The position numbers were made by a program, and so were the translations under genes. Shown here in pieces: positions 32,588 through 43,283 of a stretch of DNA of 64,000 bases. The DNA is from Muscardinus avellanarius (taxonomy: Eukaryota > Chordata > Mammalia > Rodentia > Gliridae), in assembly GCA_963383645.1 (NCBI GenBank), contig OY726571.1, positions 82,947,388 through 83,011,387 of the forward strand, given 5' to 3'. The notes under the pieces are model-generated. The model had not been told where the DNA came from and made no database searches. It saw nothing but the letters and a program-made list of their open reading frames with translations. Each line of letters opens with the position of its first letter. Positions within the stretch are counted from its first letter, which is position 1.

Positions 32588-33661
32588 GAGAGCATATCTC
32601 AGGTTTTTTTTAAGTGTTACAACCAAGTGCCACGTCTCATCTCTAGCCACGGGAACAAATGTGAGAGCCCCGTGATCTCGGGGTTTCCTCATACTTGTGA
32701 GATTCTTCAGGGGCATTTTCCAAGAGGTAACCCTCTGCTGGAACATATTTGACTTGCCTGGCATGTTTCTGTCAATACCAGAAGTAGAAGTTAAACCAGG
32801 GCACCAGCTCAGTGAACTCCCCCGGCCCCACCCCACCTCGCCGAATGGAATGCATCTCCAGAGTGGGCCTCCCGGACGGCAAAGGGCGTTGTTTTAGGCG
32901 AACCACAGGCATGAGTAACCCTTATCTTGGTCAACCTGCTGGGGCCGCCAGTCTCTTTGCTTGTTGATTCTGATATGTTGTCCATCCTCGCGGCTAACTG
33001 GAGGAGGGTTTAAGGCACCAGAGGGTCCCCTTGCACCCGCTATCGAGGCCCCCTCCACCCCAAGAGGCTGAGAGATCCGTGATGCCAACCAACCAATACT
33101 TCTGCCCAGCCTTCCTTTTCTCCGTGGCCATGAGAGCAGTCCAGCCCTCCTCTACTGTTTTAATTTTCCACTCTAGCATTGTTAATTGATAGGGGTCGTG
33201 TGGAGGTGACCACCGAACAGCTTATATTAGGTAGCAAGTAAATTGGGTCACGGCTGCCCACGGCCAAGTATAGTCATTGTTCAGGTGGCCAAGCCTGCAA
33301 TCGCACTGGCCGTGTTCTCCACTCCCCTGAACGCTTTTATTGAAATTTTCTTGTCTCTTGGCCATTTAATATAAACATAATGTGCTCCTGTGCATCATTT
33401 CACCTCAAGTAAACTCATCAGCAGAAAGGCATGGTGGAGGCATGGCAGAATTTAAAAGCAGATTTGCAGCTTCCAGCTACAGCATTTCGATTCCTTTCGC
33501 TCCACCTGACAGTTAATTTTACTGGTATATGCGAGTGCTTTTTACAAAAACCTTCAGAGAACTCAGCTTCCAATTTGTTGTCATCAGATCTTTAAATATA
33601 AATCTTTGGGTCCTTGTATAAATACTTCTAAAAAATTATATAAAGAAACGCTGGGTCAGGA
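32588..33661. other. Intron 1, 1.1 kb with no repeat or gene recognised
   Basis: Unique, moderately GC-rich to 33160, then AT-richer. No frame with splice or domain support. Confidence 0.5.
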
Positions 33662-33800
33662 AGCCCGGCGTGGTGGCGCACGCTTGTAATCCCAGCATTT
33701 GGGAGGCTGAGACCGGAGGGTCACGGTTCAGGGCCGGCCTCAGGTACTTAGTGAGGCCCTCTGCAACTCAGCGAGACCCTGTTTCAAAATAAAGAATAAG
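33662..33800 (+). mobile_element. B1-dID SINE lacking its ID half
   Basis: gcccggcgtggtggcgcacg to ccctgtttcaaaataaagaa, then unique sequence. The 3' ID half is missing, so it is truncated at the 3' end, unlike normal 5' truncation. Confidence 0.9.
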
Positions 33801-35422
33801 AGCAATAGAGACGGCAGCTGCTGAGTTCCTCCCCAGCGGCTACCTGGGGTCAGGACTTTCTTGCCAAGAATGTGCCCGGTTGAGGTCCACACAGCTGTGA
33901 TGTGATCGCAAGGTGACCGGCTCCACGTGTGTAAGTGCCTCCTCGCCCAGAACGAACAGACCAGACTGGGAAAGCAGAATGTACGCTGTCCGTGATGATA
34001 CTTTAACTCACATTTTAAGGCAAAATTTGCGTTCCTGAAGTTAGAAAGAGGCTGCATGCCAAAATAGTATTGATTATTAAAAATCCACTTTCTCTGAGAA
34101 ACAGCATAACATGAGCATTGGTTTTCCAGGCTTGCCTCCAAGAGCCCACTTAAGTCATCCTGGAACTTTATAATCCTGCCCTAGAGCACAAAGAAGTGGT
34201 CAGTTGTCAGGTGTGAGTTTCAGGTTTGGCTCCTCCCTGCTTTGGGAGTTACTTGCTTGAATTCACCGAGGCTGGGATGATGAAGTTCAAGGGTCGTTTG
34301 CACAATGGCAGGGAAAGGCTGGCGTAGGACCACCTGAAGTTCTCAGGGGTGGACAGAGTCAGCCATGGGGCTCACGGTCACCCAGAGGGCTCGTTAAACC
34401 ACCTCGCTCTGCTCACTTCCAGGGTTCTCCTTCAGTGCATCCAGGATGGGGCCCGAGAATCCCAGCTGACGCGGATGCTCTGGTCCCCGTGGTCTGGGAG
34501 CACATTGAGAGGAGCACTGGAGTCTTCACAGAACAGAGTTAGTCCTCTGAAGCACTTCCGCATCTGAACTCTGAATAAGATTCTACACAAACAGCAGTGC
34601 CCTCCTTTCCAGACACGTGAAAGAATGTCAGCACAGCAACTGTCCCAGCTGTCCTTTGCCGGCCAGACCCTCAAGCAGTCTGGTCATGCATTCCTTTATC
34701 CCCTTATTCCCTTCTTCCTGAGCCTGGGGTGCAGATCACCCTGGAACCAGATGAGGTGACAGGTGGCGCCTTCCCTCTCTGTCTGAGCCAGGTGCCTTCC
34801 TCTGCGATTGCTGACACAGACTTGGGCTTTCCCCAAATCCTGTTGAAGCTGAGCCCCACAGCTATGGGCCCCAGGGGCTCCATTAGAAGTTTGCAACCAG
34901 GGACACGGCCTGAGATGACAAGGGTCCTCTGTGTTCCATTCAAGGGTCTTGAGGTGGACAGGCAGTGGGGAGAAGGCATCTAAGAAGACAGATGATCCCG
35001 GCCCCACGCTGTCTACAGCCCTCCTGTCTTTGTTTCCAGAACACCTCTTGTTCTGGCATCCACAAATCCCCACATTATGGTGTATCTCCCCAGCTGCATT
35101 TGCCACCCTATCCTTGGCCACCACTGACTAGAGTTGGGCTTCCAAACTGGAAGCTTTAGCTACTCCTGTGCCCGGGCAGGATGGTGTCTATACCACCCCA
35201 CCAAGGGTGAATGGTTGCATGGAGCAGGAGGGGCAGGCACCCTAGTCTTCATAGTGCTGGCCAATAGAATCTTGCTTATCTGCCTCTCTGACCCAGAGGT
35301 GAGCTGGCGTGGACTTCAACATGTCCTCACCTGGATACACATCTTGTGGCGTGAATAAGCATGGGTTCTCTTGCTTCTGTAACTGGAGAAGAGAAAAATT
35401 AAGGGATAGTTTCTATTTTTCT
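33801..35422. other. Intron 1, 1.6 kb with no repeat or gene recognised
   Basis: Unique, fairly GC-rich. Open frames occur in both directions at 34349-35159 (142 residues at 34696-35124 minus), but they overlap in several phases, have no recognisable domain, and lack credible exon borders. Confidence 0.5.
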
Positions 35423-35607
35423 TTCTTTTTTTGGGGGGGTGAGCTAAAAAGGGCATTCTACCTCCAACTTACATCCCCAGCCCTATATTATTTTTTATGT
35501 TGAAAGAAGGTCTCACTAAGTTGCTGAGGCTGGCCTTGAACCTGTGATTCTCCTATCTCAGCCTCCCAAGAACTGGGATTACCAGACATGCGCCACCATG
35601 CCTGGCC
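35423..35607 (-). mobile_element. B1-dID SINE, antisense
   Basis: ctccaacttacatccccagc, linker, gctgaggctggccttgaacc to caccatgcctggcc. Confidence 0.9.
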
Positions 35608-35764
35608 TATTGTTCTTACTAAATAAGAAACCATACTTGTACAAAAGAGACTAAATGTTGTGTTTATTGTTGATCATCTTTCTCTCCATGTAGCCCAGCT
35701 AACCTTACAGTGCAGTCTAGGAAGACACAAGGAACATTTGCAAGGAAAAAAAAATAGGGATGTT

Positions 35765-36023
35765 TAATTAAAGTTCATATTTCAGTATTTACTGTTAATT
35801 ATTATATTAATATTCAATATTTGCCTTTTTAAGCTACAGTTTGGGGAGTGTTAAGGAGTCAAAATGCAAAAGTTTCTTTTTATTTCTTTCAAATTAAAGT
35901 TTATAGTTCAACACTTACTGTTAATTATTATATTAGTATTATTCAGTATTCAGCTTTATTTTTTAAGCTACAGTTTGACGAGTGCTTTAAGGAGTCAAAT
36001 GCAAAGGTTTCTTTTTACTTCCT
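35765..36023. repeat. Tandem duplication of a 126-133 bp unit
   Basis: Unit A (35765-35890) and unit B (35891-36023) share aattaaagtt, acttactgttaattattata-type, taagctacagtttg, and aaggagtcaaa...tttctttttat blocks in the same order. Not a recognised transposon. It ends about 400 bp before exon 2. Confidence 0.92.
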
Positions 36024-36421
36024 CCGTGTCATTCATTATAATACCCCATGCAGAAAGGTGGCAGGGCCTTCCCATCTCCTGGGTGGCCACAGCGGCTCTG
36101 CCAGGTGAGAGAGGTGCCCACCCAGGGCCACCCCATCTCCTGGGTGTTGCCCTCTCCTTTGGTTTCCTGTGGCCATTGAGACGGTAGGAGCACACATCAC
36201 TGGATTTCATGCATTTCTCCTTTGATAACCCATTCCATTCTGAGACAAATTATATTTGTGGGCAAATTATATTTCTCATTGGGATGTCAAAAACACTGAG
36301 ACTCTTAATGGATGATCCAGGTGCCGGGGTCTTTGCAGGGATATTGTATCGCCCTTGTGATTGCGTACATCCCACTCTGTTATGTGTCTCTCTGATTTAT
36401 TTTCTATTTGCCCCTCTCTAG
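36024..36421. other. End of intron 1 with exon 2 acceptor
   Basis: Unique sequence. The phrase ccatctcctgggtg occurs twice (36073 and 36132). The last 30 bases are pyrimidine-rich, ending in AG at 36420-36421. Confidence 0.7.
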
Positions 36422-36525
36422 TGGGATCTTGTGTGTGATAATGCCTGGAAGGTCCATATCGCTAAGTTCTCCTTACTGGTTGGATTAATCTTTGGCTACC
36501 TAATAACTGGATGCATTGCGGACTG
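36422..36525 (+). CDS. SLC22A23: SLC22A23 exon 2 (partial CDS: extracellular loop end and TM2)
   Basis: This internal exon encodes 34 complete residues beginning WDLVCDNAWKVHIAKF and continuing through a hydrophobic helix to GCIAD, plus two bases of a Trp codon. SLC22A23 is an orphan plasma-membrane transporter of the SLC22 family (MFS fold); its substrate is not settled. The residues correspond to the end of the large extracellular loop, TM2, and the start of the cytoplasmic TM2-TM3 loop, roughly residues 220-254 of a protein of about 690. The WDLVC opening is an SLC22 family hallmark. The acceptor is a pyrimidine tract ending in ctctctag (36414-36421). The donor is GTGAGT at 36526. The exon enters in phase 0 and leaves after two codon bases. 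The 104-nt length equals exon 2 of other SLC22 genes. The reading frame is open, and the protein looks identical or nearly so to mammalian SLC22A23 as I remember it. Confidence 0.96.
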
Positions 36526-36884
36526 GTGAGTACCAAGGCGCCCACCACATGAACCTTTGGGAGGCGTGGCACGTCTTTGCTGGTTAAGAAGTGGGCACTG
36601 TTAACATAATGTTGCTGAGTCTTTTCTCTGTCCTAGTGTTGATGCCAGGACAGAAAGCTGAGGCTGCTGCTTGGCCATTGCAAAGTTAGAAGAATTGGCC
36701 AATGCATGTAATAGATGATTTGGGAGTAAGGATTTAAATTCATGCCATTTTGTAGCTGCTGGAGTCTAGCAAAACCAGCCCGCAGCCTACGGCCTCATCT
36801 CTATTGAGATTCAGTGTTTAATTAGGAAGAGCTTTAGGACTCAGGTGCAGGGCTCTAAGGGCAGTAAAGACCATTGAAACATGG
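36526..36884. other. Start of intron 2, no feature recognised
   Basis: GTGAGT donor, then unique sequence. Confidence 0.6.
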
Positions 36885-37023
36885 AAGCTGACAGGAGGGC
36901 CTCAGGTTCGAGGCCAGCCTGGACAACTTCATGAAACCCTGTTTCAAAAATTAAAAGAGCTGGGGGTATAGCTCAGTGGTAGAGCACCCCTGGGTTCAAA
37001 CTTGAGTTACAAAAAAAATTTTT
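36885..37023 (+). mobile_element. B1-dID SINE, 5' truncated
   Basis: Starts within the B1 half (ggcctcaggttcgaggccag), with an intact ID half (gggggtatagctcagtggta). Confidence 0.88.
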
Positions 37024-37027
37024 GGAG

Positions 37028-37137
37028 GGGAGTTGGGCACAGCAATGTGGGCACCTATGGTTCCAGGTACTTGGGAGGCTGAGGCAGAGGATTACTTGAA
37101 GCCAGAAATTTTAGGACAGTTTGGACAACATAGGGAA

Positions 37138-37139
<2 letters not shown>
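37028..37139 (+). mobile_element. B1 monomer
   Basis: gttgggcacagcaatgtggg, then aggtacttgggaggctgagg, then ttggacaacatagg. An older 7SL-like monomer. Confidence 0.78.
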
Positions 37140-37196
<57 letters not shown>

Positions 37197-37197
37197 G
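37140..37197. repeat. (CTGT)n-(CT)n microsatellite
   Basis: About ten CTGT units, then about nine CT units, at the tail of the B1 monomer. Confidence 0.97.
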
Positions 37198-37288
37198 TAA
37201 ATAATGGAGGGAAGAGAGACCCTTTATTCCCAAGCCAAATTGGTAAAACAGCTCTGATCAGCATCTCAAAATATCACACACACTTTCA

Positions 37289-37485
37289 GCTAGACATGAT
37301 GGCACACACTTATAATCCCAGCATTTGGGAGGCTGAGCCAGGAGGATTGCAGTTTGTGGACAGCCTCAGCTACTTAGTGAGACCCTCTGCAACTCAGTGA
37401 GACTCTGTTTCAAAATAAAGAATAAAAAAATAGGGTTAGGGGTATATCTTGAAGGTAGAATGCCCCTGGGTTCCATCCCCAGTAC

Positions 37486-37516
<31 letters not shown>

Positions 37517-37517
37517 A
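37289..37517 (+). mobile_element. B1-dID SINE
   Basis: gacatgatggcacacactta, B1, linker, ID half (ggggtatatcttgaaggtag), acacac then poly-A tail. Confidence 0.93.
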
Positions 37518-37759
37518 TACACATTTTAGAGAGTTCTTGGCCTGGCTAGGACGCCTTTTTGGGGTCCACAGGGAGGAGGCCCTTGGAAAATGACAACATT
37601 TTGGTCATGGGTGGGCAATGCAGAAAGGGAAGAGTAGTGATTAAAGGGGAGAATGAAGACACCTTATTTGGGAAGGGGAGATTTGAGGGCACCTAGAGCA
37701 AAGTGTGCAATTCGGGATGAGGTGATGAGGTCAGGAGGGGGAGATGGCAGCTGAATTAT
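37518..37759. other. Intron 2, no feature recognised
   Basis: Unique sequence. Confidence 0.5.
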
Positions 37760-37985
37760 TATTGGTAATAATAACGATGACATCATTAGCCCCCAGCACT
37801 CACTCATTACTGTGTACCAGGCATAGCTCCAAATTATCCCAAACCTTCCAATAGCCCATCCTCACAACACCCCTGTTAGGTAGTAGAGCTACCTCTTTCA
37901 TCAGTGAAAAACTGAAGCACACAAGTCGAAGTCGATCCCCGAGTCCACTGGGCTCTAGCTGGAGAGCAGGACTGACCCCGGGCCC
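37760..37985 (-). mobile_element. MIR, antisense
   Basis: tgtgtaccaggcatagctcc, then catcctcacaacacccctgt, then gttaggtagtagagctacct match the reversed MIR core. Well preserved for its age. Confidence 0.75.
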
Positions 37986-38506
37986 GGCCCGAAGCCTGCC
38001 TGTGTGCCCGGCACTCTTATTCAGGGCCTTCTGTGGTCACGGGGCACGGCGGTGCTGCGCCCAAGAGGGAGGCGACTGCACGGTGTCGTCAAGGGCAGAG
38101 GCTTGGCCTACTGCTCCCCCTTTTCCACTCTTTGTAAAGGATTTTTTTCTTTTTTTGGTAAATCAGCACATTTGGGGCCTGATGACATAATAAGGGCCCC
38201 AAATGATGAGAACAAACTGTGCGTCTTTGTGATGCCCTCTGTCCCCTAGTTAACTGAGGAAGCGAGTCGGGTGTGGACAGCAGCTGAGTCCCGAGGCTAC
38301 TTCAGAGCCATGGAAATTTCCTTGCTAAAGCCAGCGCCTCCCGGGGAGTTCCTCCTGCTGACGTAGAACGTGATTTCCTGGGTGCCCAGAATCTGCAAAA
38401 TCATCGTCTGTCACTGCTTCACATGGGCATGGTTCCTGTGGACGGGATTAGACAAGCTCTCAGTGGCCTCAGGCGCCCTATGCTGGGCCTCTTTTGTTGT
38501 GTTTTG
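37986..38506. other. Intron 2, locally CpG-rich then unique
   Basis: 37975-38095 has a cluster of CG dinucleotides (cacggggcacggcggtgctg), but it is too short to be called an island. Confidence 0.5.
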
Positions 38507-38668
38507 TTTCGTATTGTTTTTTTTTTTTTTTTTTTTTAGTTTTTTGAGGGTAAGTTGTGTGTGCGTGCTTTTTTTTTTAAACCAAAAAATATTGATTTTC
38601 AGTGTGAGCTACAGTGGTTTGAAAGACACTGTTTGCCAGCAATCTGTATTGAAATAAATTAGGAATAA
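38507..38668. repeat. Poly-T tract and flank
   Basis: About 22 T at 38516-38537 and a second T run near 38570. No element identified. Confidence 0.7.
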
Positions 38669-38868
38669 GCCAGGTGTGGTGCCACATACCTGTATTCTCA
38701 CTATTTGGGAGGCTGAGTCAGGAGGATTTCAGGTTCCAGGCCAGCCTCAGCCTTAGAGGAACCCTCAGCAACTTTGTGCGACTCTGTTTCAAAATAAAAA
38801 AAAAATAAAGTGGGCTAGGGCTAGGTTGAAGGCAGAATGCCCCTGGATTCAATCCCCCAGTAAAACGC
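38669..38868 (+). mobile_element. B1-dID SINE
   Basis: gccaggtgtggtgccacata, B1, linker aaaataaaaaaaaaataa, ID half (gggctaggttgaaggcagaa). It is followed by a CG/CA repeat (38868-38893) and (AATA)n. Confidence 0.9.
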
Positions 38869-40003
38869 GCGTGCACGTGCACACACACACACTGAATGAA
38901 TAAATAAATAAATAAGAAATATATTCGAATAGAGTCCACATCACCTTCTTTCTGTTTCTGTTTTTGTGTCCTTTTTCAATAAATGATCTAATAGGAAAGT
39001 AAATGTGGATTTTTTGTCGATGCCTCTGTAGTCAGTAGACGTGTGAGTTGCTTTGGGTTGTTTGTGACAGGTTATAGTTGTCCACACTTGCCCAGTGCCC
39101 TTCCTGATCACACTCCAGGTCTGGGGCGAAAGCTCACAGTTCGGTCTCCCCTGGGAGTAGCCAGAAGCCCCTTCCCTACAGTCGCTTTTCCAGCATCCAT
39201 TCGGCCGGCGTGTTCTGGGGAGTCAGCGGCAGGCGCTTGGGTGGATGGTAGCCTTTTGAACTTATTGAGTGGGTCTCACTTTCATTTTCAAGTTTGGTGT
39301 TTTCCAGCCCCATTTGTTTTGGGATTTATTTTTTCTTCTTCTCCCTTTTTAATATACTTTGCTTAAAAGGAAATAAAACCACATTAGGGAACTCTAGAAA
39401 AGGCCAGCTCCGTGGCTCCATGGGGAAGTGGACCGGGTTATAAGGCAAGCCTCGAAGGCTGCAGTCGCCACACACAAACACTTTCGCCAAGAAAAAGTGC
39501 TTTCTCTAAGAAGGCATGTTTCAGTCTGGATCTTTTCTGGGGCTGTGCGTGAGGTGTTAGAGAGCGTGTCTGCGTAGCTGTGAGCGAGACGCACGTCAGG
39601 GGCTCCTTTCCCTTCCCATGGTCTCCTGTAGGATGGTCTGTGTTGATAATAAGTCATGCACCAAGCACCCCTGGCCCTGGGGCTGTGGCCACTGAGGACA
39701 CAAGTTGCAGATCCCCAAGGAAGAGGAGAGTGGAGCCAGGTATTTGTCTCTGAGGGCCTGCAAGAGCTGGTGGCCCCCTATCGGGCCCCATCTCTTTTTG
39801 AGGTACCACTCTCAGGGTACTTCTCTTTTTGCCATCCATGAGTGTCCCCAAACTCCCTGTGTTAAGAACTGCAGGATCCAACACTATCCCTTGCAATCTC
39901 TCCCAGCCTGCCCACTATTTTGTAAACAATCCCTTCATTAAAATCTCCTCCCGCCACTTCCTTTGAATGGGATGTCTGTTTCCTTGGAGACCCCATATCA
40001 GTT
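38869..40003. other. Intron 2, no gene recognised
   Basis: Unique sequence. Frames at 39043-39366 and 39394-39896 lack domain and splice support. Confidence 0.5.
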
Positions 40004-40450
40004 CCCTAAGGATGTTATCACAAAATTTACTACCTGCTCAGTGGCTTTGGTAACACAAAGTCATCATCTCCTGGTTCTGTAGCTCATGAGCCCAATGAGG
40101 GTCTCAAGGGGCTAAAATCAGGGTGTCCGCAGGGCAGCACCCCTCTCTGGAAGCTCTGGAAGACAGTCATACTGTTTGCTTTTTCCAGCTTCTAAAGGCC
40201 ACAGACATCCCTTGGCTCATGGCCCCTTCCTCCATCCCCAGAGCCAGTGATGGCAAAGGCCTCTCTCACTGCTCTCTCTCTCTGGTTCCTTGGAGCCAGC
40301 AGATGTCCCTCTTGTAATTACGTAGGACCCACCACGACTACAGGTCCTTAACCTTAATCCCACCTGGAGTCCCTTTTGCCCTGAATGGTTAAATATTCAC
40401 AGGTTCCTTAGGACATGGACATCTTCCAGGGCCCTTATTCTGCTAACCAC
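40004..40450 (-). mobile_element. MLT1-type MaLR LTR, antisense
   Basis: atcagttccctaaggatgtt, ctcctggttctgtagctcat, gacatcccttggctcatggc, cagcagatgtccctcttgta, and ggacatggacatcttccagg keep the order of a reversed MLT1. Diverged and gapped. Confidence 0.65.
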
Positions 40451-40569
40451 AGGCCACAGATCCTAAGTGATAAAGGTCTCTACATCACAGACTGAGGAAT
40501 GTGATGTTATCCGTCATCTCGGAGGGGTGGTGCTCTGGGGAGCCAGCTCCTCAGAACACTCCATGGCTT

Positions 40570-40770
40570 GTGACTACCATGTACTGAACACTTGCTAAGT
40601 CACTCGCACAGTTCCACACCCCACAACAACCTGTTAGGTAGCCAGTTACCGGTTCTTTCAAAAGGGAGTATAAGGCTCAATAGAACAGGCTTGGGCTCTT
40701 CCAAGATCACATAGTTCAGAAGAGACGTGAGCCTGGATTCAAAAGCAAGGCACCCTGGCTTCAAAGATTT
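40570..40770 (-). mobile_element. MIR, antisense
   Basis: catgtactgaacacttgcta, then ccacaacaacctgttaggta, then caagatcacatagttcagaa, then gagcctggattcaaaagcaa is the reversed MIR order. Confidence 0.75.
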
Positions 40771-40775
40771 TGTAT

Positions 40776-40972
40776 GAGCCAAGCACAGTGGTACAGGCCT
40801 GCAGTACTGGGACTTGGGAGGCTGAACCAGGAGGATCACAGGTTCTAGGCCAGTCTTAGGAACTTAAGGAGGCCCTGTTTCAAAATATAAAAGTAGGGCT
40901 GGAGGTGTAGCTCAGAGGTAGAATGCCCCTGGGCTCAATATTAAGTACCCCTATTCCCTTCCCCAAAAAAGA
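40776..40972 (+). mobile_element. B1-dID SINE
   Basis: gccaagcacagtggtacagg, B1, linker, ID half (ggctggaggtgtagctcaga), degraded tail. Confidence 0.92.
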
Positions 40973-41149
40973 TCACGTATGCCCCCATCCTTAATAATGC
41001 AAATGTATAGCAACTGTTTGGGAGGGAAGGACTTAGAATGGTTGCTACAAGATTTAAAAATATCAATCATCTTTTCTTAAACTTTTCGAGAATGGACAAA
41101 TCATGCTTGGGGTATCAGGGATGTAGACGGCAGGAAGGATACGAGATGG

Positions 41150-41285
41150 AACATTTGACTAAGTCCTTTGTGCTGGGCATTGTGTTTCTGTCTCATCTCC
41201 CCTCACGAACAGCCTCAGTAACTCTGCAAAGGACACTCATCCCCGTTTTACATGAGCGAGGTCAGAGCAGAGGAAAATGCATGTG
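41150..41285 (-). mobile_element. MIR fragment, antisense
   Basis: gtgctgggcattgtgtttct, then gaacagcctcagtaactctg, then ccccgttttacatgagcgag. Confidence 0.55.
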
Positions 41286-41644
41286 AGATTTCTATTTGTT
41301 TTCCTTCGTTTTTAGGAAAACAACCAACCCGCACTATAAATGTGTTTCTGTGAATGTGTTGGGTGTGGACAGAACCATCCGTGAGGTCTTTCTTGCTAAG
41401 GGCTTCAGGACCAGGTCAAAGAAAGCGAGGGGTAAAATCTTTGGAACTAAAAAGACTCTGGTCATGCACTGGTACTAAACACACAGCCTTGGCCTCCTTC
41501 AGCAACTTCAGTGACTAATGGAGAGGGACAGGACCTTAGAAAGTCCTGAAGAAGAGCCTGCCCTGTTGTTTCTGGCCCCACATTTTCTTAAAATTACACC
41601 CATCCACTTCATAGGGCCAGGCCCTTCCCTCCTGGATATTAATC
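41286..41644. other. Intron 2, no confirmed feature
   Basis: It has an open stretch to a TAA at 41476-41478, preceded by an acceptor-like cttcgtttttag (41304-41315). I do not recognise the 54-residue Lys/Arg-rich translation, so I do not call an exon. Confidence 0.5.
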
Positions 41645-41940
41645 TTTTTTTTTTTTTAACTTAGTTGGGCAATATTTACATACCATAAAACTCACCCACT
41701 TAAATTCACAGTCCAGTGAGTTTTAGCTTATTTACTGAGTTGCACAACAGTTACCTGCTCTAAGTTTAAAAATTCCCATCACTCATAAAGATCAATACAG
41801 ATATGCATATAAATAGCCCCCACCCTTGGGTCCCACCCTTGGACCACTCTCATCTCCCTCCTCTTTTTCTGGATTTGCCTTTTCCAGGATCTTAGTCATG
41901 TATAGATTCCTTGTCAGAAATAATGTCTAGGATACTTCAA
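41645..41940 (-). mobile_element. Old L1 3' UTR, antisense
   Basis: caatatttacataccataaa, ttcacagtccagtgagtttt, gttgcacaacagttacctgc, and ggatttgccttttccaggat are the reversed L1M 3' landmarks. Confidence 0.8.
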
Positions 41941-42705
41941 GCCATTCTGCCACCCTATGTGCTGGATTTATCTCCCCCTCCTCCTCCTTTTTTTTTTTTT
42001 TTTTTAATCCCACTACTGTCTCCTCTGCCCCAATTTCTCTATGAGCTGCCCTTCTACTCCATGCCTGTTGTATTATATATTAATTTGTTTTACGGAGTTA
42101 TTGGTGCACATTTTTGTCTGATGAGTTAATGAAGGGAAAGATGGATGGTAGCTCGGGGGATGGGGAGCTGATGGTTTTCCCCTTCCCAGGGACCACCCCC
42201 ACCTGCCCTCCCAGCCCCACCCCAGAGCACATCGCCCCCTAGTGGTCATTAGGCCAGCACTGTCCAGCTCAGGGACCCACAAACTTGGTGTGTTTGCCAC
42301 CCTTTCCAGTGGATTTTACTGTGAACCCACTGTCGAGACCACACTGGTTACTTAAAGCACAAGCTGTCTTGGTTTCTTGAGATCTACTTCTTATCATGTA
42401 GCTAAGATGGATTGGCAGCTGCCTGCACCCTGGCCACATAGCCTATGCGTGAGGTCAGGTACCTGGCTTAGGTAATCACCCTAGTGGAGCCTCTTCCCTC
42501 CGTGCCCATGTTGACTTTCTGTCCAGTTCCAAAGGTCAGTGATTTCCCAAGACATTTTATACTGGGTGTGTCAAGGTTTACGTTTGGGGAGTTATTATTG
42601 ATTCTGTTCCTCCTGCTTTGAATCATCCTTGTTTATACTCAGAAATAAACTCAACAACAGGAATTGGATTAAAAAATCTCAATTCTCTTTCCAAGTAACT
42701 TTATT
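41941..42705. other. Intron 2, no gene recognised
   Basis: Unique, with poly-T at 41988-42005. No feature. Confidence 0.5.
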
Positions 42706-42889
42706 CTTTTGGTGCAGGAGATGGAACTCAGGGGCATTCTACTTTGAGATACACTCCCAGACCTTTTTGTAATATTTTATTTTTGAACCAGGGTCTTGCT
42801 AAGTTGCAAAGGCTGGCCTCACACCTGTGATCCTCCTACCTCAGGCTCCCAAGTACTGAGATTACAGGCATGGGCCACAATGCCTGGCA
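42706..42889 (-). mobile_element. B1-dID SINE, antisense
   Basis: ggtgcaggagatggaactca, linker, aggctggcctcacacctgtg to cacaatgcctggc. Confidence 0.92.
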
Positions 42890-43128
42890 CCCAGCGGCTA
42901 TTTGATTTCTGCTCTTTAGCTCCAGAATAAGGGGTTTGGGGCAAAGATCGCAAAGGGCTTTCTGTCCCCAGTAGTTCATGATCTAGTGGAGTGGGTTTAC
43001 ACTGCATGAAGACTTTTGGTCGAGTACTCATTCAACATATATTGAGCACCTAGTGGGTACTGAGTTTCAGCATGTAGTGCGGCCCTCTTGTTTAACCACG
43101 ATTCCTAACTTTCCCTCTCCACGTGCAG
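42890..43128. other. End of intron 2 with exon 3 acceptor
   Basis: Unique sequence ending in a branch-like cctaact (43104-43110), a pyrimidine tract and AG at 43127-43128. Confidence 0.75.
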
Positions 43129-43283
43129 GGTCGGCCGGCGGCCTGTGCTGTTATTTTCCATCATCTTCATCCTCATCTTTGGACTGACGGTGGCACTGTC
43201 CGTGAACGTGACAATGTTCAGCACACTCAGGTTCTTTGAAGGATTTTGCCTGGCTGGAATAATTCTCACCTTGTATGCATTAC
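43129..43283 (+). CDS. SLC22A23: SLC22A23 exon 3 (partial CDS: MFS motif A, TM3 and TM4)
   Basis: The first base completes the Trp codon begun in exon 2. Then 51 residues follow, beginning VGRRPVLLFSIIFILIFGLT, and the last base (c) starts an Arg codon. Joined to exon 2, the junction reads ADWVGRRP, the D-x-x-GRRP core of MFS signature motif A in the TM2-TM3 cytoplasmic loop, which governs conformational switching in this superfamily. Two hydrophobic helices follow: TM3 (about residues 6-24 of the exon) and TM4 (about 36-50). An NVT sequon lies in the short loop between them, on the side expected to be extracellular. The acceptor is ccacgtgcag (43119-43128), with a good branch-like cctaact at 43104-43110. 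The donor is GTAAGT at 43284. The 155-nt length matches exon 3 of SLC22 genes. No frameshift or stop is visible. Confidence 0.96.

Noticed and set aside
37975..38095. CpG cluster that could mark an internal promoter
   Set aside because: Only about 120 bp and partly an old MIR end; no TATA, exon or open frame starts there.
41304..41478. Possible alternative exon of SLC22A23: acceptor-like cttcgtttttag followed by a 54-residue open stretch to TAA
   Set aside because: The Lys/Arg-rich translation is not recognised, it abuts an old MIR, there is no poly-A signal close by, and it would end the protein before TM3. A search of RNA reads for a 36525-to-41316 junction would settle it.
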